Source: Spodoptera frugiperda (taxonomy: Eukaryota; Arthropoda; Insecta; Lepidoptera; Noctuidae). Taken from it: 64,000 nucleotides of DNA. Below, in pieces: positions 14,101 to 24,361 of this stretch (its first letter is position 1; each line of letters starts with the position of its first letter). Position numbers and translations under genes: made by a program. Where the stretch lies: positions 8,866,001 through 8,930,000 of the forward strand of contig NC_064218.1 of NCBI RefSeq assembly GCF_023101765.2. Reading direction: 5' to 3'. A model generated the notes under the pieces. The model saw only the letters and a program-made list of their open reading frames with translations, was not told the DNA's origin and did not search any database.

Positions 14101-16975
14101 AGAGAATATCGAGAGAATAAAATTCTTGATAAATAGTACAGAGCATTATCGCAATAGATTTAACATGCTTACTCAAAATTACCATAAATTATAAGCCCAA
14201 TCATCTTTCACAGCCATTTATTAAGAAGCGTATACTAAAAGCAGATTATGTTACAGGGTTACACGAAACCTCGCGAGTACATAGTAACAGAGTGGCCCCT
14301 GGTGAGGACCCAGGGAGAGTTCTGGTCCCTGGTCTATGACTACGAGTGTGCGGCAGTCGTCGTCCTCTGCGTGCCTCCCAAGAACTCTGTAAGTAATCTT
14401 AAATCTTTCTTTTAAAAAAAAGAGTAAAAAAGTTAAAAAGTCAAGAAAGTAATTAATAATTAGTTTTATCTTCTAGTATTATTTATTTTAAAGCCCTTTC
14501 ATTTCAATAAACTTACTTTTAATGAATTATGATAAAGAGCAGCTAAGCTGTAAAACTATGTGATCGATAAGCTATGTAGTAATGCTAAGCCACTGATACT
14601 AAGCTATGTAGCTGTACGAGTAAGATGTGCTATAAAGATAGACCGCTGCAAAGTAGCTGTGCGAAGATGCGCAGCTTGAGTAAGCGATGTATCGACAGAT
14701 GGGAAGATATCCAAAGCACGCATCTTCCGAATGAATAACATATCTCATTTGAACCCATTGTTCCAAACAGCTTAGCACTGGTGAGTTTCCACCAGTGCGA
14801 ATATGATTGGTGAAAGCCAAGCGCATCCACAGCAATGTAGCATGGCCCATTTCTGGTGGAAAATCACCCTCATATCGACACCAGCAATTTATACTACGCT
14901 AACTGGAAATTTGGAAAAAACTTTTTTATGCCAAGTTGCTTAAAATGTGTGTTTACATACGTCATAAAAAAATTGAGAAGAAATATGCAAAAATAAGAAA
15001 GTTACAAATCTTATAAAACGCTAAATAAAGGTACTTTTTGAAATCACTCGATTTATATTACGCCAACTATTATTAGCGGAGTGTGCGCGGGGATCACTTT
15101 GGTCAAAGTCCGTGCAACACTGCACTAACTCATAGTTAGCGTAGTTTAGTGCGTTCGTGTTTACACTTGTTCGTTTGTAAAATGAACGACTTAGCGACTT
15201 TTACATAGTAAATACTTATGTATTAACGTATTAATTAGTTTATTAATGGTACGCTGACTATTCTTTTTGTAAGTAAGTACATGTTCTTTATAAAATATTG
15301 AAATATGCATCAGATGATTGATCATGTACTACGACGTCCCGTACTACACTACGCTAACATAAGTTAGACGTGTATAAGATGTAATTTTTTTTTGATGAAT
15401 TACGTTTATATACGGCTAACTTGCGCTAAATCAAAAAATAGAAATAATTAAGGAAATATAAATATGAGATATTACAATAAATAAATTAAATATCAATCAT
15501 ACCAAATTTCAAAAAAGTATCTTAATTAATGTAAAAGTTATCACGTTTTTCCCTTTAAACGCCTCTACTGTAAAGTACGCTTTTTGAGTTAGCGCAGTAT
15601 AAATTGCTGGTGTCGATATGTATGTGTTTGTTACAGCAACAATTCCCTCCGTTCTGGCCGGAGGGTCGCCACTCGAAGAAGTACGGGCCCGTGTTCACGA
15701 TAGACCACGTCTCGCACAACCACTACACCAACATCAAGACTTGGATATTCAGGATTAACAAGAAGGTAACAACGTTCTTCTTTAAACTTACTTCTCTGCC
15801 TTTATACAAGATCTATTTAGTTTTTGTACGTAAACAGAATATTATTGTCTTCCTCGTTGAGTGTAAAGCAACTGTCGTGCAAAGATTTCGATCCAAATTC
15901 GAGACTTTATTCGGAAACCTTTATCTTATGCAACTTCATAAGACGAGGTTTTCAAAGTTTCAATTAATAGCAATGCAGGCGGATAATATAACTAATCTAT
16001 TGTTAAAAGTAAAGTGTTATACAGGTTATAGATGGAACCTTCCCAAACGCCGCAAACAGGTGATGGAAAAAAAAACTAGTTTTATTTTCAAAAAGTTAGA
16101 GAATTTTATATGATTATTTTATGTAATAATAGTTGTAATCAACTGCTTAAGACTGATGTTCCATGAATGACATGAAATCTAAAACGATAGAAATTATAAA
16201 AACCAAACAGAAATCATTTAGCATTCCGTTTACACCTTGTATTATATTTATGTTACATGACATTACTAACCTTCCATTACCCAACAGATCATCTCCCTGA
16301 CGGAGCTGATGGCCGGCGTGAAGGCGCCCACGAAGACGGTGCAGCTGTTCCAGCTGACGTGCTGGCCCATGGGCCACAAGGTGCCGTCCTCCACCAACTC
16401 GCTGGTCGAGCTCATGAACATGGTGGAGCGCTGGCGGCAGCGGACCGACTACGGCCCTGTCTGCGTCGTGTCGCCGTCAGTACATTACTGTTCATAATGT
16501 TTTTGTGAAGATTATATATTTTACGTAAATTATTCGAGACTGCTCGACTGATTTCGAGCCATACGAGGCTTAATCGTGAATTATGCAATGGTGGCTTGCG
16601 TTTGGAATAGCTTACGTGAGAAAGTAGCTTTTCGTTTTTGAGAATGTTTTGATAATTGGTATGTTGTTGTTGTTGTACAGTGACGGTCGAAGTCGTGCCG
16701 GCGTATACTGCGCCGCCAACGCGTGCATCGAGCAAGTGATCCAACACGGCGAGGTGGACGTGTTCCAGGCGGTGAAGACTGTACGCCGGCACCGACCACA
16801 GCTTGTAGAGAACATGGTACGTACTGACGACGAGATGATAAAACTTTGCTAATGGTGCTCTTCTGCAATATTAAATTATCCTTATTCTCCACAGACCGAA
16901 TACAAATACTGCTACGATCTAGTCCTCCACTACGTACTGCACTATTTAAATAAAGACATGAATGAAAAGAAGTGA
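5178..16975 (+). CDS. Receptor-type protein tyrosine phosphatase, R2B (kappa/mu)-like, 3' part: end of D1 and complete D2; predicted catalytically dead
   Basis: Ten exons join in frame with GT-AG borders: 5178-5315, 9074-9240, 10565-10700, 11936-12185, 12709-12785, 14257-14388, 15637-15765, 16288-16475, 16681-16816, 16895-16975 (TGA 16973-16975), giving 477 visible residues. The 5' end (ectodomain, membrane segment, start of D1) lies outside the window. D1 starts at the VQYWP region; D2 runs from about residue 190 to 470 and includes KNR, DYINA, EFWSLVYD and FWPEG. The linker and D2 resemble vertebrate R2B receptors (PTPRK/M/T) more than LAR or PTP99A; a Ptp36E relation is possible but unchecked. 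Catalytic residues are missing in both domains. D1 has W62-H63-S64 where WPD is expected, and C101 lies in HCNDGGGRSG, with Asp at the Ala position as in IA-2. D2 has W369-P370-M371, and S405 replaces the Cys. It probably acts as a membrane adaptor or ligand-binding receptor rather than a phosphatase. The exons are GC-rich, unlike the AT-rich introns. Confidence 0.9.
5383..5503 (-). repeat. SINE family A, tail fragment
   Basis: The stretch runs from CACGCCTTTTATCCCCGAAG to CCCATGTAATAGGGGGTGA and is the inverted 3' part of the family whose complete copies lie near 38,704, 46,253 and 63,652. It was duplicated together with the adjoining exon. Confidence 0.75.
5509..5760 (+). pseudogene. Broken tandem copy of the first visible PTP exon plus its adjacent SINE tail
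   Basis: The segment beginning at 5239 (GCGTGGGCATCG) recurs at 5509, a spacing of 270 bp. The copy repeats the end of the exon through the donor-like GTACGT and continues through the SINE tail at 5383-5503. Small deletions (a shortened GAGGAG run, and CTTCCGC for CTTCAGA) destroy the reading frame, and the first part of the exon with its polypyrimidine tract is missing, so it is unlikely to be spliced in. Because the SINE tail is included, the duplication happened after the SINE inserted. Confidence 0.85.
6174..6418 (-). repeat. SINE family A with tRNA-like head
   Basis: On the minus strand it has an A-box-like CGTTGGTTGAGTGG and a B-box-like GGTTCGATTCCCGG, followed by the GGGCTTTTTTCGG-type body and the AGGCTCACCCCTATTAC tail. 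It sits in a PTP intron. Confidence 0.75.
6810..6985. repeat. Dispersed repeat with ATAAAACAAAG motif
   Basis: Shares ATAAAACAAAGTTCC, TTAAATCTTTAAAACTACG and TTATGATGCGGTTTTTTTAA with the copies near 1,905 and 41,215. Confidence 0.5.
8645..8800 (+). mobile_element. LINE 3' end with (TTTGAC)n tail
   Basis: GACTGACCGACAGACAGACA, then GAAATAAACAATTTTGAC repeated as a TTTGAC tail. The same sequence lies inverted at 59388-59462, also next to AGGAAGGCAC. It looks like the truncated 3' end of a non-LTR retrotransposon. Confidence 0.55.
10343..10452 (+). repeat. Dispersed repeat family D, tail
   Basis: Shows the TCCATGAGCGGCGCTGATCG and TTACCATCAGGTGACAAGTC blocks followed by TGCTCGTTTACC. Copies lie near 23,293, 27,225, 44,527, 56,213 and 58,498. 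Confidence 0.7.
11498..11789. mobile_element. Palindromic MITE, family M1
   Basis: Begins GAGTGCTTTCCCACCATAG and ends TCTGGCGGAAAAGCACG, with the ACACATAGCTTTGCACTGG interior typical of the family. It lies in a PTP intron. Confidence 0.7.
12915..13085 (+). repeat. Dispersed-repeat-like segment in PTP intron
   Basis: The text GGGAGGTTCTCAGTTTGAC followed by GCTGAACCGATTTCATC resembles a repeat that is common in moth genomes. There is no second copy in this window, so the assignment rests on general familiarity. The PTP introns 9241-10564, 10701-11935, 12186-12708, 12786-14256, 14389-15636 and 15766-16287 otherwise hold only the repeats listed separately. Confidence 0.3.
14585..14870. mobile_element. 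Palindromic MITE, family M1 (inverted)
   Basis: Ends TTCTGGTGGAAAATCACCC, with an inverted GTGCGAATATGATTGGTGAA interior and CACTGATACTAAGCTATG at the other side. It lies in the PTP intron after the exon ending at 14388. Confidence 0.65.
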
Positions 16976-19036
16976 GAGTGCGAACTCAAGGACGAACTCT
17001 GGTTCATCGAGTTCGGCCGCGGCGCCGCGCTGCCCACGACGCCCGAGGAGACGTCGCCGGCCGCGCCGCGCGACGCCAAGCGCGCGCGCCCGCGCCGCGG
17101 CCTGTCGCTGGACCGCCTGCTGCCCGCGCCGCGCCCGCCGCTGGCGCACGCCGCCACGGAGGAGCCGCGCCGGCCGCGCCGCGAGCGCCCGCCACTGCGC
17201 CGCTCCTTCCGCCTCGACGAGCACGACGCCGCGGCCGCCGAGCGCCGCCGCGCCTTCGTCCGCGGCCCGCGCGCGCCCTCCTTCGACGAGGGCGACGACT
17301 GCGAGTGCGCGCGGTCCTCGCTGGAGCGCGAGCCGCCGTCGGACGCGCCGGACGAGGACGACTACGAACCGGAGTTCGCCGCCTCCCCGCCGCGCGCGGT
17401 GCCCCCGCCCCGCGCCGGCTCTTCTGACCGTGTGCTGCACGACGCATCGCCCCGCGCGCCCGCGCGTGCACACTCCCAGGGTGTCTTCGAGCGACGCCTT
17501 CCTAAAATATACAAGTTCGGCCTCATGGATAAATCTAAAAGGGCGAGCTCGAGCGCCCTCTACGAGCGAGCAGAGCGTTCGCCAACCGAAGCGTTCTATA
17601 ACGCGACTGGCTCGACGCGGCTCAGCTCGCAAGAGCTTTTTGAAAAGTTCTGTTCTGAAGAATTTACCTCTTTGTACGGACGAGACGACGACCGACGACG
17701 CCGGCCACCGCACTCGAAATCCACCGGCAGCAGCGGGTCGGACGTCCGGCACGAGCGCACGTGCTGCCGGCGGGCGCCGTGCGGCTCGCAGCCGGCGCTG
17801 GGCCGGCGCCACGTGTGCGCGCCGCCGCGCTCCGACCGCTCCACCGACTCGGAGGACACGTCCCCGCGCCGCGCCGCGCCCCGCACGCTGCCGCTCGACC
17901 CGGACGCCGACCCCAGCCAGCTGGACGACTGCTCCCGCTCTGCGCCGCTGCTGAGCCCGGACAGGTTCGAGGCTCGTTTCACGTTTGATATATCGGAGCG
18001 CAGTGAAGTCACATCTAATCGCGATGAGACTCCTTCAGATGCGACCGAAACGCGGAACCTAACTCTTTACGAAGAACCGCATTCGGATCGCACCAGTCTT
18101 TGCGAATTGTATGACGCAGCATTCTCCTCGCATCGGCCATCATTTCGTAGAGATGGGTCACGACGTCGCGCAGGGCCTGTCGATCTGAGTGCGCTGGATT
18201 TCCGCGCCATCGACGATGAAAGCCCGCGCCACAGTCGTCGCACATCACAGCGAAGTATGGACGATACGCTGCATCAGAATTCGGAGACGCGCAGTTGGGC
18301 TTCAGATTCAGTATTCGCCACCCCGGAGCGGCACGCTGTTGGTGAGGTGTCTCCGTCGTCCAGTGGAACTCGACAGTCACTCACTGTACCCGGTGAGTCT
18401 CCTCCACGCGCCGACTCTGCCGCAGCAGATTCCACCGTGGCCGAAACCACGATCGCTGAAACAACCGTCGTCGAAGAAGAACCAACTAGTGTTATTGAAC
18501 GCGCTGAATACGCGCTGGCTCTGCGACTGGGGTGCATAGAGTTGGACGGCGAACCATCAGAGCGCGCATCATCTACGCCGTGCGGCAGCGCCCGGCTGTC
18601 CAGCCGGCCGTCGATGCACAAGCTGGAGCCGCTGGAGCCGCTGGAGCCGGAGCGGCTGTGCGGCAGCGGCGCGAGCGCGGAGCCCCGCGGGCGGCGGCGG
18701 CGCGGCGCCAGCGAGCCGCGGCGCTCGGCGCGCTGCTTCCCCTCTGACGTGGTGCGGCGGCGCCGCCGGGCCGGCCGCGCCGCAGCCGCCGCCGCGAGCC
18801 CCCCGAGTGCCTTCCCGCGCCGTGCGTCCGGCGGCCGCGTCGCCTTACCGCGTGCTGCGCGCGCTGCGCCGCTGGCCCGGCCTCGCGCCCCGCCGGCCCG
18901 GCCTCGCGCCCCGCCGGCCCGGCCTCGCGCCCCGCCGGCGCGCCGTCCGGCCGCCGTGCTCCCGCTGTACATTCGCCCCCTCGTAGTCCTCGTCGGTAGC
19001 CGGACCGTAACTGCCAAATTTCTAAATATAATGTAA
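16976..19036 (+). CDS. Readthrough or alternative C-terminal tail of the PTP (686 codons after an in-frame TGA)
   Basis: Directly after the TGA at 16973-16975 the D2 frame continues open for 686 codons to TAA at 19034-19036. The translation begins ECELKDELWFIEFG and stays rich in Arg, Ser, Pro, Glu and Asp, with no domain I recognise. It should be intrinsically disordered, with many Ser/Thr and RxxS-like sites. A block near 17,500-17,690 (KIYKFGLMDKSK to EEFTSLYGRDDD) looks less biased than the rest. The middle part (about 18,000-18,540) is not very GC-rich yet still stays open, which argues that the frame is coding and not a by-product of GC content. Near the end a 21-bp unit is repeated three times and encodes RPRAPPA units. 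The frame could be reached by stop readthrough, by a splice form not visible here, or the TGA could be an allele-specific nonsense mutation or a sequence error. I infer that it is a genuine part of the gene. Confidence 0.7.
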   Translation, partial: ECELKDELWFIEFGRGAALPTTPEETSPAAPRDAKRARPRRGLSLDRLLPAPRPPLAHAATEEPRRPRRERPPLRRSFRLDEHDAAAAERRRAFVRGPRAPSFDEGDDCECARSSLEREPPSDAPDEDDYEPEFAASPPRAVPPPRAGSSDRVLHDASPRAPARAHSQGVFERRLPKIYKFGLMDKSKRASSSALYERAERSPTEAFYNATGSTRLSSQELFEKFCSEEFTSLYGRDDDRRRRPPHSKSTGSSGSDVRHERTCCRRAPCGSQPALGRRHVCAPPRSDRSTDSEDTSPRRAAPRTLPLDPDADPSQLDDCSRSAPLLSPDRFEARFTFDISERSEVTSNRDETPSDATETRNLTLYEEPHSDRTSLCELYDAAFSSHRPSFRRDGSRRRAGPVDLSALDFRAIDDESPRHSRRTSQRSMDDTLHQNSETRSWASDSVFATPERHAVGEVSPSSSGTRQSLTVPGESPPRADSAAADSTVAETTIAETTVVEEEPTSVIERAEYALALRLGCIELDGEPSERASSTPCGSARLSSRPSMHKLEPLEPLEPERLCGSGASAEPRGRRRRGASEPRRSARCFPSDVVRRRRRAGRAAAAAASPPSAFPRRASGGRVALPRAARAAPLARPRAPPARPRAPPARPRAPPARRPAAVLPLYIRPLVVLVGSRTVTAKFLNIM
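18877..18941 (+). repeat. 21-bp tandem repeat, about 3 units, in the PTP tail
   Basis: The unit CCGGCCTCGCGCCCCGCC plus 3 bp is repeated three times without change and encodes RPRAPPA units. It lies in the GC-richest part of the tail exon, so copy number may vary between alleles or be compressed in an assembly. Confidence 0.8.
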
Positions 19037-20330
19037 CTACTAATTATTTCGTCTAGGTAAGTAGAGTAGCGCCGTCTTTTTCGGTATCGTTAGGTAGGCA
19101 GTGCCTAAGTCAACTACGTGCGTAGAGCGTAGATTCTAAATCTCGTAGATAGAAATTGTACCCGGGGCAGCCGCGGGCGCCCCGGTCGCAGTCCACGACT
19201 GACACAGGGTCATCGTTTAGCTAATTACACATTAATTAATGCGCTGTCCGCACTGACGCTTGTGCTGCGGTCTAGGTAGTTAATATTCCACGAGATGTAT
19301 GAATTTTTACTAGAAAATCAGAGCGATGTGGAATCGAAAATGCACTTTAGTCACACTCATTTCATAAAGCCAAAACCTAGATGTAGTAATAAAAATGTAG
19401 GATGATAGATACATGGTACGGAGAGTAGTGCGCGATAAATCACACGTGTCAGTGCGGGCAGCGCGCGACGCAGCGCCCTGTAACGAGCGGTGTGCCGAGT
19501 GATCTAGTTAGAACATAGTATATAAATATATTACATTTAGGTGATTTATGTGCTTTTTATATTGAGCTGAAGCGTTTCTTCACGTGACGTGGAGATTCAG
19601 GGCACACGTCGACTACCGCAGTTAGACTGAACCTGGTACTGTTCTGTATAAAAGTGTTTCAATATAATATATAATATTTTGTATCCTCGATACCTTGCGT
19701 TAAACTGTTTTGGTGTCGTATTTGTCGATGTTATCAATGTTTGTCTAGTTTATTCCAATGTGTTAAATATTTTGTGTCATTATGTACTACACGTGACGTA
19801 TATAAAGTTATATTATTAGTGATACGGATTAATTATGTGTAAGCTTGTAATTTGCTGAATATTTCGGAAAGATAATGTCGATATTTAATATTTGCAATAT
19901 CGTGCCGTTAGGTTTATACGTTATTATATTTCAAGTGTGCCAATTCTTCCAAAGTATATATAAATATGTGTTGGCTCATTGAAGTTTATAATTTTAATGT
20001 TTCACGAAGTGGAACCATTTTTGGTTTTGTGCACGATGTAAAATAATCTAATTTATGTTGTTAAAGAATTTATTAAGTTATGAATACCTATATTTCTTAA
20101 AATAAATAATAAACATATTTTCATATATATTTGGTAGTATTTATACAACCTTCAAATTGGATTCAAATTAATTATGAATATTTATATATTTGGGCTTCGA
20201 GTCGATTTGTCGTTTAGGTGAATAAGAATACTTCCAAGTATTTATTTTAGTGAATGTTATTAGCTCATTTATTATTGTTGTCCTTCCATTATTTATGTGT
20301 AAAATATTTGATATTTTAAAAATAAATGTG
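19037..20330 (+). other. 3' untranslated region of the PTP gene with candidate poly(A) signals
   Basis: This AT-rich, non-coding stretch follows the TAA. Two overlapping AATAAA signals lie at 20101-20106 and 20108-20113, and another at 20321-20326. If translation stops at the TGA instead, the 3' UTR would be about 3 kb. The exact end cannot be set from sequence alone. Confidence 0.5.
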
Positions 20331-21721
20331 TACTTATAGTAAATCGATTAAAGTATTTTTAAATGGCGATGTCAAAGTATTGATGCTTAATTTTTTACAA
20401 AATGTAATAATTTTCTAGTGTTGCGTCACAATATTGCTAACGATTCGCTTGATGGATCAGCAATTTAATTTTAGTGAGCATGGCTATGAATTATAATATT
20501 TTCTTAAGCCTTTTAATGTGACAATTGTAATATGTATTATGTAATTTAGTTAATAGTTCTACATTGTATTTATGCAAACGAATGTAACGCACAACCTACC
20601 AATCCTAACATTTATTGATATAAACATAGTAAATACCCTTTTGACTGCAGACATTTTACAGAGCAATTTTTTGAGGAAAAATTTACGCTTTTCAGGTAAA
20701 TAGCGGCTATTATACATAGATGATAGAATGCCAACATCAATAGTATACAGATTCGATAAATTTTATATCAATGTAATTTACCAACGTCCTCGCCGCTTTT
20801 GTAAGCCACGGATACGCTTTGCCAATAAAATTAAAAAAAATAAGAATTTTATAGACGATAACAACTGTGTTGGCGACTGTACAACGTTTTTAAAAGACAT
20901 TATATTGAGAGTTTTTGTAAGTTTTTTATTTTGTAATTTTGCTACGAGAGAGGTAGAAATTAATAAAACTTTTGTTCTTCTCTGTACTTAATGAAACGCC
21001 TTTAGGAATTTACACCCAATGTAATCCCCGTGTCCTTTTAGGTATCTAAATAAGGATTGTACATGTTAAAATAAAAAAAAACATGTTCAAATAACATTTC
21101 TAACTCTCTCAGCATAAAGTTTAATTTCCTCTGTTTGTCTAAGATTTTCAAAATATTAATTTACCACCTAGGTACGTAGATACGTGTTGTAAATGCTTTA
21201 TTGTAAGTTAAAATTTCATGTGGACCATATTTGATGTTTTTTTAGTAATAGTTAAATATCTATAAACGTGAACAATTTCCTTTGTAATTAAATTAAGTGG
21301 ATTAAAACTTAATATATAATGACGTCTCGCCACACTGACCATCTTTATGTAAATAAATTAGAAAAAAAAACTAATTACGTAGTCAAAAGTACCTACTTAT
21401 ACCAAATTATGAATATTGTATACCAATATACATACATATTAATGAATTTGATTATTTACTATATATTAGGGGAATGTGAAAATTGTAACTAATACATACT
21501 TTATATAGAAAACATTGTGATTTCAAATTTTCAACTTCCATAAAAATTGTAAAATAACTTATTGAAATATTGTTGTCATAAATGTTATTTGAAAAGGTAA
21601 TTTTAAAATTTATACATGAAACTTAATGGGAAATATATTTATTTGTTGTATAAAATTATTTGTTTCATTCTAAATCCCTCCACCGATATAGTTAGTCACA
21701 ATTTTTGTCGCTGTCCCACTC

Positions 21722-21894
21722 TAGGCTTTTCTCCTGTGTCGTGCGTGCGTTTACAAACACAATTTCACATACTCATGACACCCAGACCCAAAACAACTAT
21801 TTATGGATCACACAAAGAGTTGCTCTGTACGGGATTCGAACCCGCTATACGTTATACAGCTGCCAGTTACCCAGTCACCGCACCAACCATGCAG
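21722..21894 (-). repeat. tRNA-derived SINE, family B
   Basis: CTCCTGTGTCGTGCGTGCG at one end and GGGATTCGAACCCGCTATAC near the other, with the plus-strand end ACCATGCAG. The orientation matches the copy at 382-551. Confidence 0.7.
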
Positions 21895-22470
21895 TTTATC
21901 TATCTAAAAATTATGTCCGAAAGATATAACATTGTGCAGTAAAACTACTCATTGTGCGGAATATTTTAAGCTGTACCTCTACCATGAGTTGACGTAGTTA
22001 TGACATCTCACTCTACTACAGTAGTAAATGTGACTACTCTGGTCATATATTTTTATAGTATATTTAAAGTAAACAGAAATAAATAAAGAGAAGTTATCTA
22101 CCAAGCTAACCGTTAAAAGCCACCCACTATATTAAACCACCAAATAGAATGATCATAAAACCTCCCACGGGATATAATACGAGGAATACAGCAGGAAACG
22201 ACATCATTATAATTTAATTAAAACTTAATTAACATTCTTGTCGTAAACAATAATTTGTGAATAGAAACCTTAATCGCGAGGGACCGGAGTTTTATTAAGG
22301 AAATATATTATCTTCCTGTTTCATTGAGAAAATTAAAAAAAGTTTAGATCATTTTGATGGTTGATAAATATTGTGAAGTTTGTATAAGTATAATAATGAT
22401 GGATTTTAACACAAAAAATAATGAAAGGATAGATGAAAGCAGATTCACGTAAGAAATAAACAAGGCGAAT

Positions 22471-22690
22471 ATGAATGGGGCCGTCGGTAGAGGGCGCCCT
22501 AGACGGACATATAGAGACTTTATTGGCGATATATTAAAGAAGGGCCAAATTAATAGCACGTTTAACCGACGAGCATGCATGAAAAGACTGTTGATGAAGC
22601 GAAAGAGGTATGTAGGAGTTATAGCAAATGGCGGTCCATTGTCTCTGCCTACCCCCATTGGAAACAAGCATGAGGTTATGTACGTATAGA
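22471..22690 (+). pseudogene. LINE reverse-transcriptase C-terminal fragment
   Basis: The frame from 22471 gives GRGRPRRTYRDFIGDILKKG followed by FNRRACMKRL, which looks like the very end of a LINE polyprotein (an RTE/BovB-like C-terminus is my best guess). The rest of the element is absent. A second short copy of the RACMKRL end with its downstream CCATTGTCTC tail lies near 51,035. Confidence 0.55.
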
Positions 22691-22737
22691 TGTAGACGCT
22701 AATCCAATCAAATCACTTTGCTTGTATTTACGTGCTG

Positions 22738-22787
22738 CAAGCTGCACCTCTGCCTACCCCTTCGGGGATAAAAGGCGTGACTTACGT
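22738..22787 (+). repeat. SINE family A, 3' tail fragment
   Basis: CACCTCTGCCTACCCCTTCG followed by GGGATAAAAGGCGTGAC is the tail of the family-A SINE. Confidence 0.65.
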
Positions 22788-23292
22788 ACATCTACCTATG
22801 AAAACTAATTTAAACCTAAGATCATACACTCAAGAGCTGCCTATTCATCAACAACCACCAAAACAATCGGCATTATATATAAGTCAACACACATTTAAAG
22901 CCGATAAAACCACCCCAATTACACTATTTACAAAGTTAACCGACATAGCATACGTAGGTAAACTGAACGCGAATATTTGCGTAAAATTACCGGCGGTAAC
23001 CGGTAATTATACAACGCGACGTAATGCTTTTGCTTACGATACGAGGAACAATTACCGCGGTAATTTACTTGGAGGGTAAATGACTAGACGATGTGCTAAC
23101 TTATGTAATAGAGTAAGCGATATTTTTGATGTTAGGGAGAGAAAGAGATGGTTAATTTAAGTTGATTAGACAAATAGAAATGTTAATTAATTATTATTGT
23201 GGGGACACAATTGTGTATTAGATCGCAAGCTTCTTCATGGAACTATGTCTTTTGTATATGATCCCCGAAACCCAACAACCTTAATCCATAAC

Positions 23293-23403
23293 CCCCAAAA
23301 GGCCGGCAACGCACTTATAACTCCTCTAGTGTTTCGCTTGTTCATGGGCAGCGTCGATTGTTTACCACCAGGCGATTCATCTGCTCGTTTATACCATAAA
23401 AAA
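23293..23403 (+). repeat. Dispersed repeat family D, tail
   Basis: AAAAGGCCGGCAACGCACTT through TCATGGGCAGCGTCG to CCACCAGGCGATTCATCTGC matches the family. Confidence 0.7.
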
Positions 23404-24098
23404 TGGTCGCAGGGAGCCGCTAAGTGCAGATCGCAGGCTTGTGTTCAACCCTGGATCTCTTGTGGTGATGGTGATGATGGAAATCAAACATATCTCAACA
23501 TCGACCTCTGCCAATGCTAACAATCATGGAACAAATACAAAGCAGAGATGTCATAACTGATTTTTTCTGTCTATTTTCTATTGTCCAACATGCAGTCCCA
23601 TACTACATACAAATACAATCATGTTGCCAATAAAATTGTTCACATTTTAATGGGCCACATTCTGAGCCCTTATAACCTATCTACATCTTTTTACTTACCT
23701 ATTAATAAATATATATCATTTGGACAGGGCACATTTATTTCGTCAAATTATGGCATCTCCTCTTCTACTTGCTTTATGCTAACAATAGATTAAAATAAAA
23801 CACTCCAAAATTAGATAAGGCCTAACTAACACCGAAAACCTTTTAAATATGTCTGCCTATGTAACTATATATTATTAAGTATTATATGCATATATCACTA
23901 ATCCGGCACAAACACTGAAAACGTTTTTGCTGCAGCCGGATGCGGTTCGTTCACGCGCCGTATGAAACTATCATAAATCATCACTCGAACGAACCGGGTA
24001 TATTCCTATTCAAATCAATATATTCCTATTATTTAAAATAAAAAATCTATGTTCGCTAAAAACGATCAGTGAGTATCTTTAGAAAACTAGTGTAGATC

Positions 24099-24193
24099 TA
24101 TTATTAGAACTCGAAAGGGGATATTTACCATGGTTTTCCATTTTTATGAGTTTCATAAGATGGTAAATATCCCCTTTCGAGTTCTTGTAATAG
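24099..24193. repeat. Hairpin 1: long imperfect inverted repeat
   Basis: Left arm 24099-24131 and right arm 24160-24193 pair through ACTCGAAAGGGGATATTTAC and its complement, with two mismatched bases near the base of the stem and a loop of about 28 bases. It is directly followed by a second, perfect hairpin. Confidence 0.8.
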
Positions 24194-24218
24194 TGTTAGT
24201 GAACATGTCAGTTTAAAA

Positions 24219-24266
24219 ACTAGCGTAGGTGTCTGGTTCTGCCTAGAACCAGACACCTACGCTAGT
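24219..24266. repeat. Hairpin 2: perfect 22-bp palindrome with a 4-base loop
   Basis: Left arm 24219-24240 begins ACTAGCGTAGGTGTCTGG. The right arm 24245-24266 is its exact reverse complement, and the loop is GCCT. The absence of any mismatch suggests a recent origin or active maintenance. Confidence 0.85.
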
Positions 24267-24361
24267 ACGTACGTAGTTTACGTACGCCTGTACGTAAAGG
24301 TTTAACATCGATTTTAATTACTAGAAAGTACGTACAACGCCGGATTAATACTTCAGGTACG

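Noticed and set aside
15604..16113. 169-codon plus-strand ORF
   Set aside because: Only its 43 codons at 15637-15765 are a PTP exon; the rest is intron read past the donor GTAACA.
5178..16975. Assignment of the PTP to LAR, PTP10D or PTP99A
   Set aside because: D2 of the PTP99A type has a different P-loop by my recollection, PTP10D has one domain, and LAR has active motifs; the R2B-like linker and D2 fit better.
16972..16990. GTGAGA ... CAAG at the PTP stop as a possible intron that removes the TGA
   Set aside because: The interval would be only 19 bp, too short for splicing, and would shift the frame.
16946..17812. Long minus-strand ORF (288 codons) opposite the PTP tail, and other long ORFs in 17,004-19,017
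   Set aside because: They arise from the very GC-rich sequence of the tail exon; the plus-strand frame continuous with D2 is the one with a coding pattern.
24099..24266. CRISPR-like or phage-type array
   Set aside because: The two hairpins are inverted repeats, not evenly spaced direct repeats, and the DNA is from an animal nuclear genome.
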